Source: Actinoallomurus sp050942425 (GTDB lineage Bacteria > Actinomycetota > Actinomycetes > Streptosporangiales > Streptosporangiaceae). From it: DNA of 64,000 bases. The translations under genes were made by a program, and so were the position numbers. Below the pieces are notes generated by a model. The model had not been told where the DNA came from. It saw only the letters and a list, made by a program, of their open reading frames with translations, and did not search any database. Below are positions 54,659 through 63,642 of this stretch, piece by piece (positions within the stretch are counted from its first letter, which is position 1; the number at the start of each line of letters is the position of its first letter). Location of the stretch: positions 3,534,001 to 3,598,000 of the forward strand of contig NZ_CP192063.1 in assembly GCF_050942425.1 (NCBI RefSeq). Direction: 5' to 3'.

Positions 54659-56758
54659 GTGAGCGATCTCAACGGTTCGGGCGGTTCCTATGCCCCGGAG
54701 GGCGCGGGGTCGTCGTGGGCGCCCAGCAACGCCAACCTCCCGGCGCGTCCTGGTGACGCGGACCAGCCGGCCGAGGTGGTCGACCGGCTGAGACAAATGG
54801 CCGACATGCTCGCCGGCGCGCTGGCGCAGGGCGAGCAGAAGGTCGCCGAGGCCAAGCAGGACGCCGAGACGAAGATCGCGGCGGTGCGGGGCGAGCACGA
54901 GTCGGCCAAGCAGGAGGCCGCGTCCGCCTGGCAGGAGGTGGAGCGGCTGCGCACCCAGGTGCAGCAGGCGCAGGCCACCGCGCGGCAGATGCTCGCCGAG
55001 CGCGAGTCGGCCAAGCAGGACGCCGCCTCGGCGCTGCAGGAGGTCGAGCGCATCCGCGCCTCCCACGACCAGATGGAGCAGCGCGCCGAGCAGGCCGAGG
55101 CCGCCGTCCGGCAGATGATGACCGAACGCGAGTCCGCGCAGCGTGACGCGGCGACGGCGCGGCAGGAGACGCACGCAGAGCGGCAGGCCAAGGAGCAGGC
55201 CGAGGCGACCGCGCGGCAGCTGATGGTCGAGCGTGAGGCGGCGCAGCAGGAGACGCACGCCGAGCGCCAGGCCAAGGAAGGTGCCGAGGCCACCGCCCGC
55301 CAGTTCATGGTCGAGCGTGAGGCGGCGCAGCAGGAGACGCACGCGGAGCGGCAGCTCAAGGAGCAGGCCGAGGCGACCGCGCGGCAGCTCATGGCCGAGC
55401 GCGAGGCCGCGCAGCAGGAGACGCACGCCGAGCGCCAGGCCAAGGAGGGCGCCGAGGCCGCGGTCCGCCAGCTGATGGCCGAGCGTGAGGCGGCGCAGCA
55501 GGAGACGCACGCCGAACGCCGGCAGAAGGAGCAGGCCGAGGCCACGGCGCGCCAGCTCATGGCCGAGCGCGAGGCCGCGCAGCAGGACGCCACCGCCGCG
55601 TGGCAGGAGGTCGACCGCATGCGCGCCCAGGTCGACGAGATGGGGCAGCGCGTCGACCAGGCCGAGACCACCGCCCGGCAGGCGGTCTCGGAGCGCGACT
55701 CCGCCAAGCAGGAGGCGCAGACGGCCTGGCAGGAGGGCCTGCGGGCGCGGGCCCAGGCGGAACAGTCCGAAGCGGCCATGCGCCAGGCCCTCACCGAGCG
55801 CGACCACGCGCAGCAGGACGCGGTCGCCGCCCGCCAGGAGACCGACCAGGCCCTCGCACAGGCACGGCAGGCCGAGCAGCGCGCCGAACAGTCCGAGGCC
55901 GCCGTGCGCCAGCTCATGGCCGAGCGGGAGGCCGCCCAGCGGGAGGCCGGCGCCGCCTGGCAGGAGGTCGAGCGCCTGCGCGTCCAGACCGAGCAGGCCG
56001 AGGCCGCGATGCGGCAGGCGTTCACCGAGCGCGACCAGGCCAGGACCGCGTCCGAGCAGTCCGAGGCGACCGCCCGGCAGGCCTTCGCCGAGCGCGACCA
56101 GATGCGTGAGGACCGCGACGAGGCACACCGCTCCGCCGGGGAGGCCCAGACGGCGCGCAAGGCGGTCGAGGGCGAGCGCGACCGGTTCTCCCAGCACGCG
56201 GCCGAACTGTCGCAGTCTCACGAGGCCACGAAGTCCGAGCTGAACACCCTGCGGGCCAAGGCCGCCGACCTGGAGGCGAAGGGGCTGACCCTGCAGCAGA
56301 CGTCGGCGGCGTCGGCGAAGGAGGCCGAGGACGCGCGCCGCCGCGTCCAGGAGCTCGACGCCGACCGGCGCCGGGCGCTCGACCAGGCGACCAAGGCCGA
56401 GTCCGGCCGGGACCTCGCCGAGCGGGGACAGGCGCGGGCCCAGTCGGAGCTGGCCCAGGCGCAGCGCCGGGCCGAGGACGCCGTCCGCGAACGCGACCAG
56501 GCCCTCACGCAGGCACGGCAGGCCGCCACCGAGCGCGATTCCATCACCAAGAAGCTGGAAGAGCGCGAGCAGTGGGTCGACCAGCTCGCCGAGGCCGTCA
56601 CGCAGCAGCGCGACGCCCTGTCCGCGCTGTCCAGCGAGCGGGACCAGGCGCGGACCGCCGCCGACCAGGCCAGGAAGATCATCGACGAGCTCAGCGGCCA
56701 GATTCAGAGCGGGATGTCGCCGAACAGCACCGGGAGCTACGCCAACGGCTACCGCTGA
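54659..56758 (+). CDS. Long coiled-coil protein with five 28-residue repeats
   Basis: A 699-residue protein. After a 35-residue Gly/Ser-rich head it is almost entirely Ala/Glu/Gln/Arg helix with heptad periodicity to about residue 685. There is no signal peptide or membrane span and no cysteine. Residues 169-308 are five tandem units of 28 residues (four heptads each) starting QETHAERQ. Less regular copies flank them (QEVERLR, QEVDRMR). The composition resembles actinobacterial filament-forming coiled-coil proteins such as FilP and Scy, but I see no shared signature. The GTG start follows TAGAGT with leaderless spacing. It lies just upstream of pyrG, a metabolic enzyme itself able to form filaments. 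Function unknown; cytoskeletal scaffold is inference. Confidence 0.75.
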   Translation: MSDLNGSGGSYAPEGAGSSWAPSNANLPARPGDADQPAEVVDRLRQMADMLAGALAQGEQKVAEAKQDAETKIAAVRGEHESAKQEAASAWQEVERLRTQVQQAQATARQMLAERESAKQDAASALQEVERIRASHDQMEQRAEQAEAAVRQMMTERESAQRDAATARQETHAERQAKEQAEATARQLMVEREAAQQETHAERQAKEGAEATARQFMVEREAAQQETHAERQLKEQAEATARQLMAEREAAQQETHAERQAKEGAEAAVRQLMAEREAAQQETHAERRQKEQAEATARQLMAEREAAQQDATAAWQEVDRMRAQVDEMGQRVDQAETTARQAVSERDSAKQEAQTAWQEGLRARAQAEQSEAAMRQALTERDHAQQDAVAARQETDQALAQARQAEQRAEQSEAAVRQLMAEREAAQREAGAAWQEVERLRVQTEQAEAAMRQAFTERDQARTASEQSEATARQAFAERDQMREDRDEAHRSAGEAQTARKAVEGERDRFSQHAAELSQSHEATKSELNTLRAKAADLEAKGLTLQQTSAASAKEAEDARRRVQELDADRRRALDQATKAESGRDLAERGQARAQSELAQAQRRAEDAVRERDQALTQARQAATERDSITKKLEEREQWVDQLAEAVTQQRDALSALSSERDQARTAADQARKIIDELSGQIQSGMSPNSTGSYANGYR
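55163..55582 (+). repeat. Five 84-bp in-frame tandem repeats in the coiled-coil gene
   Basis: Five consecutive 84-base units, each encoding 28 residues from QETHAERQ to REAAQ. Copies differ at a few positions, mostly third bases, so they have drifted apart after duplication. Confidence 0.9.
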
Positions 56759-56876
56759 CCGGCCCGCGAGGTGCCGGGTGCCGTACGCCGTTGATCGGTT
56801 CGTCCGGCACGGCGGGGATCCGCGCGATCGGTCGCCGTTGATCGGATCGGCGGACGCTACCAGGAGAGTCGCCTGT

Positions 56877-56882
56877 TATTCT
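56877..56882 (+). promoter_or_regulatory. -10 box of pyrG (near-leaderless)
   Basis: TATTCT ends 8 bases before the GTG at 56891. There is no ribosome binding site, and this decides the start codon. Confidence 0.5.
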
Positions 56883-56890
56883 GGTGGCCC

Positions 56891-58612
56891 GTGGACATTC
56901 GGCCGTTCGCCACACCGGTGAACGCCGCAGCAACGACCACGGGAGCGTCTTTCTTGCCTTCGGCAGTCATTGGTGGAGCCACCCGGACCACCAAGCATCT
57001 CTTCGTCACCGGTGGTGTCGCCTCAAGCCTCGGCAAGGGGCTGACGGCCTCCAGCCTCGGGCGCCTGCTGACCCTGCGGGGTCTGCGCGTCACCATGCAG
57101 AAGCTCGACCCCTACCTCAACGTCGACCCCGGAACGATGAACCCGTTCCAGCACGGCGAGGTCTTCGTCACCGACGACGGGGCCGAGACCGACCTCGACG
57201 TCGGCCACTACGAGCGGTTCCTCGACACGGAGCTGCACGGTTCCGCCAACGTCACGACCGGCCAGGTCTACTCCAACGTGATCGCCAAGGAGCGGCGCGG
57301 GGAGTACCTCGGCGACACGGTCCAGGTCATCCCGCACATCACCAATGAGATCAAGGACCGGATCCGCGGCATGGCCGGTCCGGACGTCGACGTCGTCATC
57401 ACCGAGGTCGGCGGTACGGTCGGCGACATCGAGTCGCTGCCGTTCCTGGAGGCCGTGCGTCAGATCCGGCACGAGATCGGCCGGGACAACTGCTTCTTCC
57501 TGCACGTCTCGCTGCTGCCCTACATCGGCCCGTCGGGTGAGCTGAAGACCAAGCCGACGCAGCACTCCGTCGCCGCGCTGCGCAGCATCGGCATCCAGCC
57601 CGACGGAATCGTGTGCCGCTCGGACCGGCCCATCACCCAGGGGCTGAAGAACAAGATCAGCATGATGTGCGACGTGGACGCCGACGCCGTGGTCTCGGCG
57701 GTGGACGCGCCCAGCATCTACGACATCCCGAAGGTCCTGCACACCGAGGGGCTCGACGCGTACGTCGTGCGCCGTCTCGGCCTGCCATTCCGCGACGTCG
57801 ACTGGAAGCAGTGGGACGACCTGCTGCACCGTGTCCACAACCCCGCCCGTGAAGTGACGATCGCGCTCGTCGGCAAGTACATCGACCTGCCCGACGCGTA
57901 CCTGTCGGTGACGGAGGCGCTGCGGCACGGCGGGTTCGCCCACGACACCCGGGTCAACATCCGCTGGGTCAAGAGCGACGACTGCCAGACGCCGGAGGGC
58001 GCGGCCCGCGAGCTCGGCGGCGTGGACGGCGTCCTGATCCCCGGCGGGTTCGGCGTGCGCGGCATCGAGGGCAAGGTGTCGGCCGCCCGCTACGCCCGCG
58101 AGAACGGCATCCCCACGCTCGGCATCTGCCTCGGCCTGCAGTGCATGGTCATCGAGGCGGCCCGGTCCCTGGCCGGCATCGAGGGCGCCAACAGCGCCGA
58201 GTTCGACGAGAAGGCCGCCGACCCGGTGATCGCCACGATGGCCGACCAGATCGACGTCGTCGCGGGCGAGCGCGACATGGGCGGCACGATGCGGCTCGGC
58301 CTCTACCCGGCCGACCTCGCCGAGGGCTCGCTGGTCCGCGAGATGTACGGCGCGGCCAAGGTCGAGGAGCGCCACCGGCACCGCTACGAGGTGAACAACG
58401 CCTATCGCGACGAGCTGGCGGCGGCCGGCCTGGTGTTCTCCGGCCTCTCCCCGGACGAGCGCCTCGTGGAGTACGTCGAACTGCCCCGCGATCGGCACCC
58501 GTTCTACGTCGCCACGCAGGCGCACCCGGAGTTCCGGTCCCGGCCGACCCGGGCGCACCCGCTGTTCGCCGGCCTGGTCGCCGCCGCGCTGGGCGAGACC
58601 GGGGCCCGATGA
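56891..58612 (+). CDS. pyrG: CTP synthase
   Basis: The 573-residue enzyme amidates UTP to CTP with glutamine. The synthetase domain runs from about 35 to 300: HLFVTGGVASSLGKGLTASSLG (P-loop), LDPYLNVDPGTMNPFQHGEVFVTDDGAE, ITEVGGTVGDIESLPFLEA. The glutamine amidotransferase domain holds IPGGFGVRG, LGICLGLQCMVIE (catalytic Cys) and ATQAHPEFRSRP (His-Glu). The 32-residue extension before the synthetase domain depends on the GTG at 56891, chosen because TATTCT lies 8 bases upstream; a later start nearer TTKHLF is possible. The stop overlaps the Nudix start. Confidence 0.97.
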   Translation: MDIRPFATPVNAAATTTGASFLPSAVIGGATRTTKHLFVTGGVASSLGKGLTASSLGRLLTLRGLRVTMQKLDPYLNVDPGTMNPFQHGEVFVTDDGAETDLDVGHYERFLDTELHGSANVTTGQVYSNVIAKERRGEYLGDTVQVIPHITNEIKDRIRGMAGPDVDVVITEVGGTVGDIESLPFLEAVRQIRHEIGRDNCFFLHVSLLPYIGPSGELKTKPTQHSVAALRSIGIQPDGIVCRSDRPITQGLKNKISMMCDVDADAVVSAVDAPSIYDIPKVLHTEGLDAYVVRRLGLPFRDVDWKQWDDLLHRVHNPAREVTIALVGKYIDLPDAYLSVTEALRHGGFAHDTRVNIRWVKSDDCQTPEGAARELGGVDGVLIPGGFGVRGIEGKVSAARYARENGIPTLGICLGLQCMVIEAARSLAGIEGANSAEFDEKAADPVIATMADQIDVVAGERDMGGTMRLGLYPADLAEGSLVREMYGAAKVEERHRHRYEVNNAYRDELAAAGLVFSGLSPDERLVEYVELPRDRHPFYVATQAHPEFRSRPTRAHPLFAGLVAAALGETGAR

Positions 58613-59262
58613 GCGAGCCGCAAGGCCACGTCACCGGTGAGGACGGCGTCGCCGACGAGCGCTGTCGCTGGGAGACCGTCGGCAGCGAGCAGCGGTTCGA
58701 CGGCGCCATCATCGAGGTGCGCACCGACCGCGTCCGGATGCCGCACGGCGAGAAGTCCGAGGTGGTCGCGCGCGACGTCGTCGTGCATCCGGGGTCGGTC
58801 GGGGTGATCTGCCTGGACGACGAGGAGCGGGTGCTGCTCCTGAGGCAGTACCGCCACCCCATCGGCTACCTGCTGTGGGAGCCCCCGGCCGGGCTGCGCG
58901 ACGTCGAGGGCGAGCCGCTGTGGCGCACCGCGGCCCGCGAACTGGCTGAGGAGGCCGGCTACCGGGCCCGCGAGTGGCACACCCTGCTGGACGCCTGTAC
59001 GTCGCCCGGCATGACGAACGAGCGGACGCGGATCTTCCTCGCCCGGGGGCTCAGCGAGATCTCCGCGGGCGAGGACGACTTCGAGCGCATCCACGAAGAG
59101 GCCGACATGCCGATCGCCTGGGTGCCGCTCGACGACGCGGTCGCGACCGTACAACGCGGCGCGGTCCACAATCCCCTTGCCGTCATGGGTATCTTGGCGG
59201 TCTACGCCGCCCGGGCCGCCGGCTTTCGAGACCTGCGCGCACCCGACGCCCCGGAGTGGTGA
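58609..59262 (+). CDS. Nudix hydrolase, ADP-ribose pyrophosphatase type
   Basis: A 217-residue Nudix enzyme, probably cleaving ADP-ribose to AMP and ribose-5-phosphate. The Nudix box is GLRDVEGEPLWRTAARELAEEAGY, with the one-residue insertion also seen in mycobacterial ADP-ribose pyrophosphatases, and the catalytic REL-EE core is intact. LLRQYRHPIGYLLWEPPAG and DACTSPGMTNERTRIFLA are family blocks. The ATG overlaps the pyrG stop (ATGA). The pyrG-Nudix-xerD order is conserved in actinobacteria. Confidence 0.93.
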   Translation: MSEPQGHVTGEDGVADERCRWETVGSEQRFDGAIIEVRTDRVRMPHGEKSEVVARDVVVHPGSVGVICLDDEERVLLLRQYRHPIGYLLWEPPAGLRDVEGEPLWRTAARELAEEAGYRAREWHTLLDACTSPGMTNERTRIFLARGLSEISAGEDDFERIHEEADMPIAWVPLDDAVATVQRGAVHNPLAVMGILAVYAARAAGFRDLRAPDAPEW

Positions 59263-59336
59263 CCCCCGTCCGCCACGACTCGTCGGGATGAGGTGCCCCG
59301 CTGATATCCGCCGCCGGTGAAGAGGTCGGACGATCG

Positions 59337-60248
59337 TTGCAGGCGCAGGTCCGGGCCTACCTCGACCATCTCGCGGTCGAGCGCGGCCTGGCCGCTAACA
59401 CGTTGAGTTCCTACCGGCGTGACCTGCGCCGTTACGTCGACGCGCTGACCGCGCGCGGCCGTACGGCGATCGGTCAGGTCGGTGAGGACGACGTCGTGTC
59501 GTTCCTGGCGGTGCTGCGGGAGGGCGACGACGCGCATCCCCCGCTGGCCGCCGGGTCCGCGGCCCGCGCGGTCGTCGCCGTGCGCGGCCTGCACCGGTTC
59601 GCGGTCCGGGAGGGCATGTCGGCGGCCGACCCGGCCCGGGACGTCAAGCCGCCCGTGCCGCCGCGCCGGCTGCCCAAGGCCATCGGCATCGACGAGGTCG
59701 AGCGGCTGCTGGCCGTCGCCGGGCCCGCGGACACCGCCCGCGGGATGCGCGACCGCGCCCTCCTGGAGCTGCTGTACGGCACCGGGGCGCGGATCTCCGA
59801 GGCCGTCGGCCTGGCCGTCGACGACGTCGACCTGGACGACGCGGTCGTGCTGCTGCGCGGCAAGGGCGGCAAGGACCGGGTCGTGCCGGTCGGCCGGTAC
59901 GCCCGCGAGTCCCTGGAGGCCTACCTCGTCCGGGCCCGCCCGACGCTGAACGTCCGCGGCCAGGGCGGCCCGGCGCTGTTCCTGAACGCCCGCGGCGGGC
60001 GGCTGTCGCGGCAGAGCGCCTGGTCGACCCTGCGGTCGGCGGCGGCGCGCGCCGGGCTCGATGACGTCTCTCCGCACACTTTGCGGCATTCTTTCGCGAC
60101 CCACCTACTCGACGGCGGCGCCGACGTTAGGGTGGTGCAGGAGTTGCTCGGCCACGCGTCGGTCACGACGACCCAGGTCTACACCCTGGTCACCGTCGAT
60201 CGGCTGCGCGAGGTCTACGCATCCGCACACCCGCGTGCGTTGGGGTGA
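59337..60248 (+). CDS. xerD: Tyrosine recombinase XerD
   Basis: A 303-residue site-specific recombinase resolving chromosome dimers at dif with XerC. The N-terminal core-binding domain (about residues 1-90: VRAYLDHLAVERGLAANTLSSYRRDL) precedes the catalytic domain with the RKHRHY residues: Arg in YGTGARISEAVGL, Lys in LRGKGGKDRVVPVG, His-x-x-Arg in SPHTLRHSFATH, His in LLGHASVTTT, and nucleophile Tyr in TQVYTLV. The start is a TTG at 59337, the only start before the core-binding domain in this frame. The position before parA-scpAB is syntenic with other actinobacteria. Confidence 0.96.
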   Translation: MQAQVRAYLDHLAVERGLAANTLSSYRRDLRRYVDALTARGRTAIGQVGEDDVVSFLAVLREGDDAHPPLAAGSAARAVVAVRGLHRFAVREGMSAADPARDVKPPVPPRRLPKAIGIDEVERLLAVAGPADTARGMRDRALLELLYGTGARISEAVGLAVDDVDLDDAVVLLRGKGGKDRVVPVGRYARESLEAYLVRARPTLNVRGQGGPALFLNARGGRLSRQSAWSTLRSAAARAGLDDVSPHTLRHSFATHLLDGGADVRVVQELLGHASVTTTQVYTLVTVDRLREVYASAHPRALG

Positions 60249-60350
60249 TCAGAGCGTCCGCGCGGTGCGCCGCCTTGCCCGCCCTACTTGACAGGCCCTA
60301 GAGTCCCCATCTACGGCAATCCGCAGCCGCGGGGGAGGTTCGAGGAGCTG

Positions 60351-61280
60351 GTGACTGAGCCCAGCGAGCAGGAGAGAGCACGTTCGGAAATGGCGCTCTC
60401 GACCGCCATCGCGACCGATCCGCGTAACGCAGCGCCACTCGGGCCTACGCTGCGTCCCATTCCGTCGTTCCCGGACCCGGCGCCGCTGGCCGAGCACGGG
60501 CCGGCCCGCATCGTCTCGGTCTGCAACCAGAAGGGCGGCGTCGGCAAGACGACGACCACGATCAACCTCGGCGCCTCGCTCGCGGAGCAGGGCCGCCGGG
60601 TGCTGCTCGTCGACTTCGACCCGCAGGGGGCGCTGTCGGTCGGCCTGGGCAAGGGCGACCCGCGTCAGCTCGACCTGACGATCTACAACCTGCTCATGGA
60701 GCGGGGCGTGGAGACCGAAGAGGTCATCCTGCCGACCAGCGTCGAGGGCATGGACCTGCTGCCCAGCAACATCGACCTGTCCGGCGCGGAGGTCCAGCTC
60801 GTCCACGAGGTCGGCCGGGAGTACATCCTCGGCGGGCTGCTCAAGCCGGTCGTCTCCGACTACGACTACATCATGATCGACTGTCAGCCGTCGCTCGGCC
60901 TGCTGACCGTCAACGCGCTCGCCGCCAGCCAGGGCGTCCTGGTGCCGCTGGAGTGCGAGTACTTCGCCATGCGCGGCGTCGCGCTGCTCATGGAGACGAT
61001 CGAGAAGGTCACGGGCCGGCTCAATCCCGAGCTGACCATCGACGGGTTCCTGGCCACCATGTACGACTCGCGCACCCTCCACACCCGTGAGGTGCTCGGC
61101 CGGATCGTGGAGGCGTTCGGCGATCAGGTATTCCACACGGTCATCAACCGCACGGTCCGCTTTCCGGACGCGACGGTCGTCGGTGAGCCCATCACCCGGT
61201 TCGACCCGTCGTCCATGGGCGCGAACGCCTACCGGGAGCTGGCCAAGGAGGTGCTGCAGAGGTGGCAGCTCGCCGGGTGA
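60351..61280 (+). CDS. ParA/Soj-family ATPase next to scpAB
   Basis: About 309 residues. After a 60-residue N-terminal extension comes the deviant Walker A motif RIVSVCNQKGGVGKTTTTINLG, then VLLVDFDPQGALSVGLG, YIMIDCQPSLGLLTVNAL and VPLECEYFAMRGVALLMETI, a complete ParA/MinD-type ATPase. No parB follows; this is the orphan ParA always found with scpA/scpB in actinobacteria, distinct from the origin-linked ParA. A TAGAGT box at 60299-60304 suggests a short leader; GTG 60351 is the first good start after it, and ATG 60390 is possible. Confidence 0.9.
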   Translation: MTEPSEQERARSEMALSTAIATDPRNAAPLGPTLRPIPSFPDPAPLAEHGPARIVSVCNQKGGVGKTTTTINLGASLAEQGRRVLLVDFDPQGALSVGLGKGDPRQLDLTIYNLLMERGVETEEVILPTSVEGMDLLPSNIDLSGAEVQLVHEVGREYILGGLLKPVVSDYDYIMIDCQPSLGLLTVNALAASQGVLVPLECEYFAMRGVALLMETIEKVTGRLNPELTIDGFLATMYDSRTLHTREVLGRIVEAFGDQVFHTVINRTVRFPDATVVGEPITRFDPSSMGANAYRELAKEVLQRWQLAG

Positions 61281-61356
61281 CCCTCCCGCGGTCGGCCGGC
61301 CCCGGCCCACGCCGTAGTGGGCCGTCCCGCGCCCACACGGCGCCGCAGGGGAGTCC

Positions 61357-62205
61357 GTGACCTCGACTACCGTTGACGAGGTGGGCGAGCAGGCGGAAGA
61401 GGAGCATGAGGGCGGGTTCCGGGTCCATCTCGACAACTTCGAGGGGCCGTTCGACCTGTTGCTCGGGCTGATCTCCAAGCACAAGCTCGACATCACCGAG
61501 GTGTCCCTGCACAAGGTCACCGACGAGTTCATCGCCCACATCCGGTCCCACGGCAGCGACTGGGATCTGGACCAGGCGAGTCACTTCCTCCTGGTCGCCG
61601 CCACGCTCCTGGACCTCAAGGCCGCCCGGCTGATCCCCTCCGGGGAGGTCGAGGACGAAGAGGACCTGGCGCTGCTGGAAGCCCGCGACCTGCTGTTCGC
61701 GCGGCTCCTGCAGTACCGCGCCTACAAGGAGGTCGCGGCGCATTTCGCCGGCCGGATCGCCGACGAGTCGCGCCGCTTCCCGCGCACGGTCCCCATGGAG
61801 CCGCAGTTCGCCAACCTCCTGCCGGAGGTGCTCCTCGGCCTGGGGCCCGAGAAGTTCGCGGCCCTGGCCGCCCGGGCCCTCGCGCCGAAGCGGCCGCCCA
61901 CCGTCTCGATCGAGCACATGTACGCCCCGCAGGCCAGCGTGCGGGAGCAGGCGGACATCCTCATCGCCCGCCTGCGTGAGCTGGAGCGCGCGACCTTCCA
62001 GGTCCTGACCGACGACTGCGCGGGCACCTTCGAGGTCGTCGCCCGCTTCCTGGCCCTCCTGGAGCTCTACCGTGAGAAGGCCGTCTCCTTCGAACAGGAC
62101 GAGCCCCTCGGCGAGCTGCACGTCACCTGGACGGGGACCGGCGAGGGCGACATCAAGGTCGGTGACGACTACACCGGCCGACCGACGGAGTCCGACGATG
62201 ACTGA
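61357..62205 (+). CDS. scpA: Segregation and condensation protein A
   Basis: A 282-residue kleisin subunit of the SMC condensin. The N-terminal block FRVHLDNFEGPFDLLLGLISKHKLDITEVSLHKV binds the SMC neck. ASHFLLVAATLLDLKAARLIP and the C-terminal winged helix (TFQVLTDDCAGTFEVVARFLALLELYREKAVSFEQ) bind the SMC head. The GTG at 61357 is preceded by GGGGAG. It overlaps scpB by 8 bases. Confidence 0.96.
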   Translation: MTSTTVDEVGEQAEEEHEGGFRVHLDNFEGPFDLLLGLISKHKLDITEVSLHKVTDEFIAHIRSHGSDWDLDQASHFLLVAATLLDLKAARLIPSGEVEDEEDLALLEARDLLFARLLQYRAYKEVAAHFAGRIADESRRFPRTVPMEPQFANLLPEVLLGLGPEKFAALAARALAPKRPPTVSIEHMYAPQASVREQADILIARLRELERATFQVLTDDCAGTFEVVARFLALLELYREKAVSFEQDEPLGELHVTWTGTGEGDIKVGDDYTGRPTESDDD

Positions 62206-62875
62206 CATGCCATCCCCCGAATCCGAGCACATCCCCGCCCCGCGCGTCGGCGAGGCGCCGCCGGAGCCCCACGACGCCCCTTCCGAGAGCGGTCGACAGG
62301 CGGATGCGCCCGGAGAGGCGGCGCTGGAGGCCGAGCCGTCGCTGCACGCGGGACTGGAGGCGATCCTGCTGGTCGTCGACGAGCCGGTGCCGGAGGTGAC
62401 GCTCGCCCAGATCCTCGAGCGGCCCCGGCAGGAGATCGCCGAGGCGCTTCGTGAGCTCGCCGCGGAATATACCGCCCAGGGCCGGGGGTTCGACCTAAGA
62501 GAGATCGCCGGTGGGTGGCGCTTCTACACGCGGGAGACCTGCGCTCCGGTCGTCGAACGCTTCGTCCGGGACGGCCAGCAGGCGAGGCTGACCCAGGCCG
62601 CTCTGGAGACGCTCGCCGTGGTCGCCTACCGGCAGCCGGTGAGCCGGGCGCGGGTTTCGGCCATCCGGGGCGTCAACAGCGACGGCGTGATCCGCACGCT
62701 GACCCTTCGGGGCCTGATCGAGGAGGCGGGCCACGACCCGGAGCACCAGGCGGTGCTCTACCGTACGACCGGCTACTTCCTCGAGCGGCTCGGCCTGAAC
62801 GACCTGGACGAGCTGCCCGATCTCGCCCCGTACCTACCTGACGACCTGGAAGGCATAGAGGAACTCCAGCAGTGA
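62198..62875 (+). CDS. scpB: Segregation and condensation protein B
   Basis: A 225-residue ScpB, a dimer of tandem winged helices bound to ScpA. After a 45-residue acidic, proline-rich N-terminus come LHAGLEAILLVVDEPVPEVTLAQIL, GWRFYTRETCAPVVERFV, LTQAALETLAVVAYRQPVSRARVSAIRGVNSDGVIRTL and LGLNDLDELPDLAPYLP. The ATG at 62198 overlaps scpA by 8 bases, and the stop overlaps the rluB GTG by 4. It is part of the scpA-scpB-rluB coupled unit. Confidence 0.95.
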   Translation: MTDMPSPESEHIPAPRVGEAPPEPHDAPSESGRQADAPGEAALEAEPSLHAGLEAILLVVDEPVPEVTLAQILERPRQEIAEALRELAAEYTAQGRGFDLREIAGGWRFYTRETCAPVVERFVRDGQQARLTQAALETLAVVAYRQPVSRARVSAIRGVNSDGVIRTLTLRGLIEEAGHDPEHQAVLYRTTGYFLERLGLNDLDELPDLAPYLPDDLEGIEELQQ

Positions 62876-63609
62876 ACCAGACGAATGAGGGCGTACGACT
62901 GCAGAAGGTGCTCGCGGAGGCGGGCATCGCGAGTCGGCGCGCCTGTGAGGACCTGATCGCCGCCGGCCGGGTCACCGTGGACGGCGAGAAGATAACGTGG
63001 TTCGGCGCCCGCGTCGACCCGCAGACCGCCGTGATCCACGTCGACGGCAAGCGCATCCCGACCCGTACCGAGCTTCGCTACTACGCCCTCAACAAGCCCA
63101 GGGGCATCGTCAGCACCATGTCGGACCCGCGGGGGCGCAAGACCCTGATGGAGTACGTCGGCGACGTTCCCGAGCGCCTGTTTCACGTCGGGCGGCTCGA
63201 CACCGAGACCGAGGGCCTGATCCTGCTGACCAACGACGGGGAGCTGGCCAACCGGCTGATGCACCCGAGCTACGGCGTCAGCAAGACCTACCTTGCCGAG
63301 GTCCACGGGCCGGTCGACCGCGATCTCGGCCGCCGGCTCAAGAAGGGCGTCAAGCTGGCGGACGGGTTCGCCAAGGCCGACGAGTTCCGGATCTTCGACC
63401 AGGTCGGCAAGCGGGTCCTCGTCGAGGTGACCCTGCACGAAGGGCGCAAGCACATCGTCCGGCGTCTGCTCGCGGAGGTCGGCTACCCGGTCCAGCAGTT
63501 GGCGCGCATCGAGTTCGGCCCGATCAAGCTCGGGCGGCTGAAGTCCGGGACGATCCGTGCGCTGAACACCAAGGAGATCGGCGAGCTGTACGCCGCCGTG
63601 GAGCTCTAG
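62872..63609 (+). CDS. rluB: rRNA pseudouridine synthase, RluB type
   Basis: The 245-residue enzyme makes pseudouridine in 23S rRNA. The N-terminal S4 domain is VRLQKVLAEAGIASRRACEDLIAAGRVTVDG. The catalytic motif is HVGRLDTETEGLILLTNDGELANRLMHP (nucleophile Asp in RLD). The RluB/RsuA-type C-terminal block is LHEGRKHIVRRLLAEVGYPVQQLARIEFG. The GTG overlaps the scpB stop (GTGA). Length is normal for the short actinobacterial form. Confidence 0.93.
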   Translation: MNQTNEGVRLQKVLAEAGIASRRACEDLIAAGRVTVDGEKITWFGARVDPQTAVIHVDGKRIPTRTELRYYALNKPRGIVSTMSDPRGRKTLMEYVGDVPERLFHVGRLDTETEGLILLTNDGELANRLMHPSYGVSKTYLAEVHGPVDRDLGRRLKKGVKLADGFAKADEFRIFDQVGKRVLVEVTLHEGRKHIVRRLLAEVGYPVQQLARIEFGPIKLGRLKSGTIRALNTKEIGELYAAVEL

Positions 63610-63642
63610 AAGGCCGGGCCCGCACGGATTCGGAGAGGTTTC

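Noticed and set aside
60288..60304. TTGACA followed by TAGAGT as a complete promoter before parA
   Set aside because: The hexamers are only 5 bases apart, so they cannot serve as -35 and -10 together; TAGAGT alone may be a -10 box.
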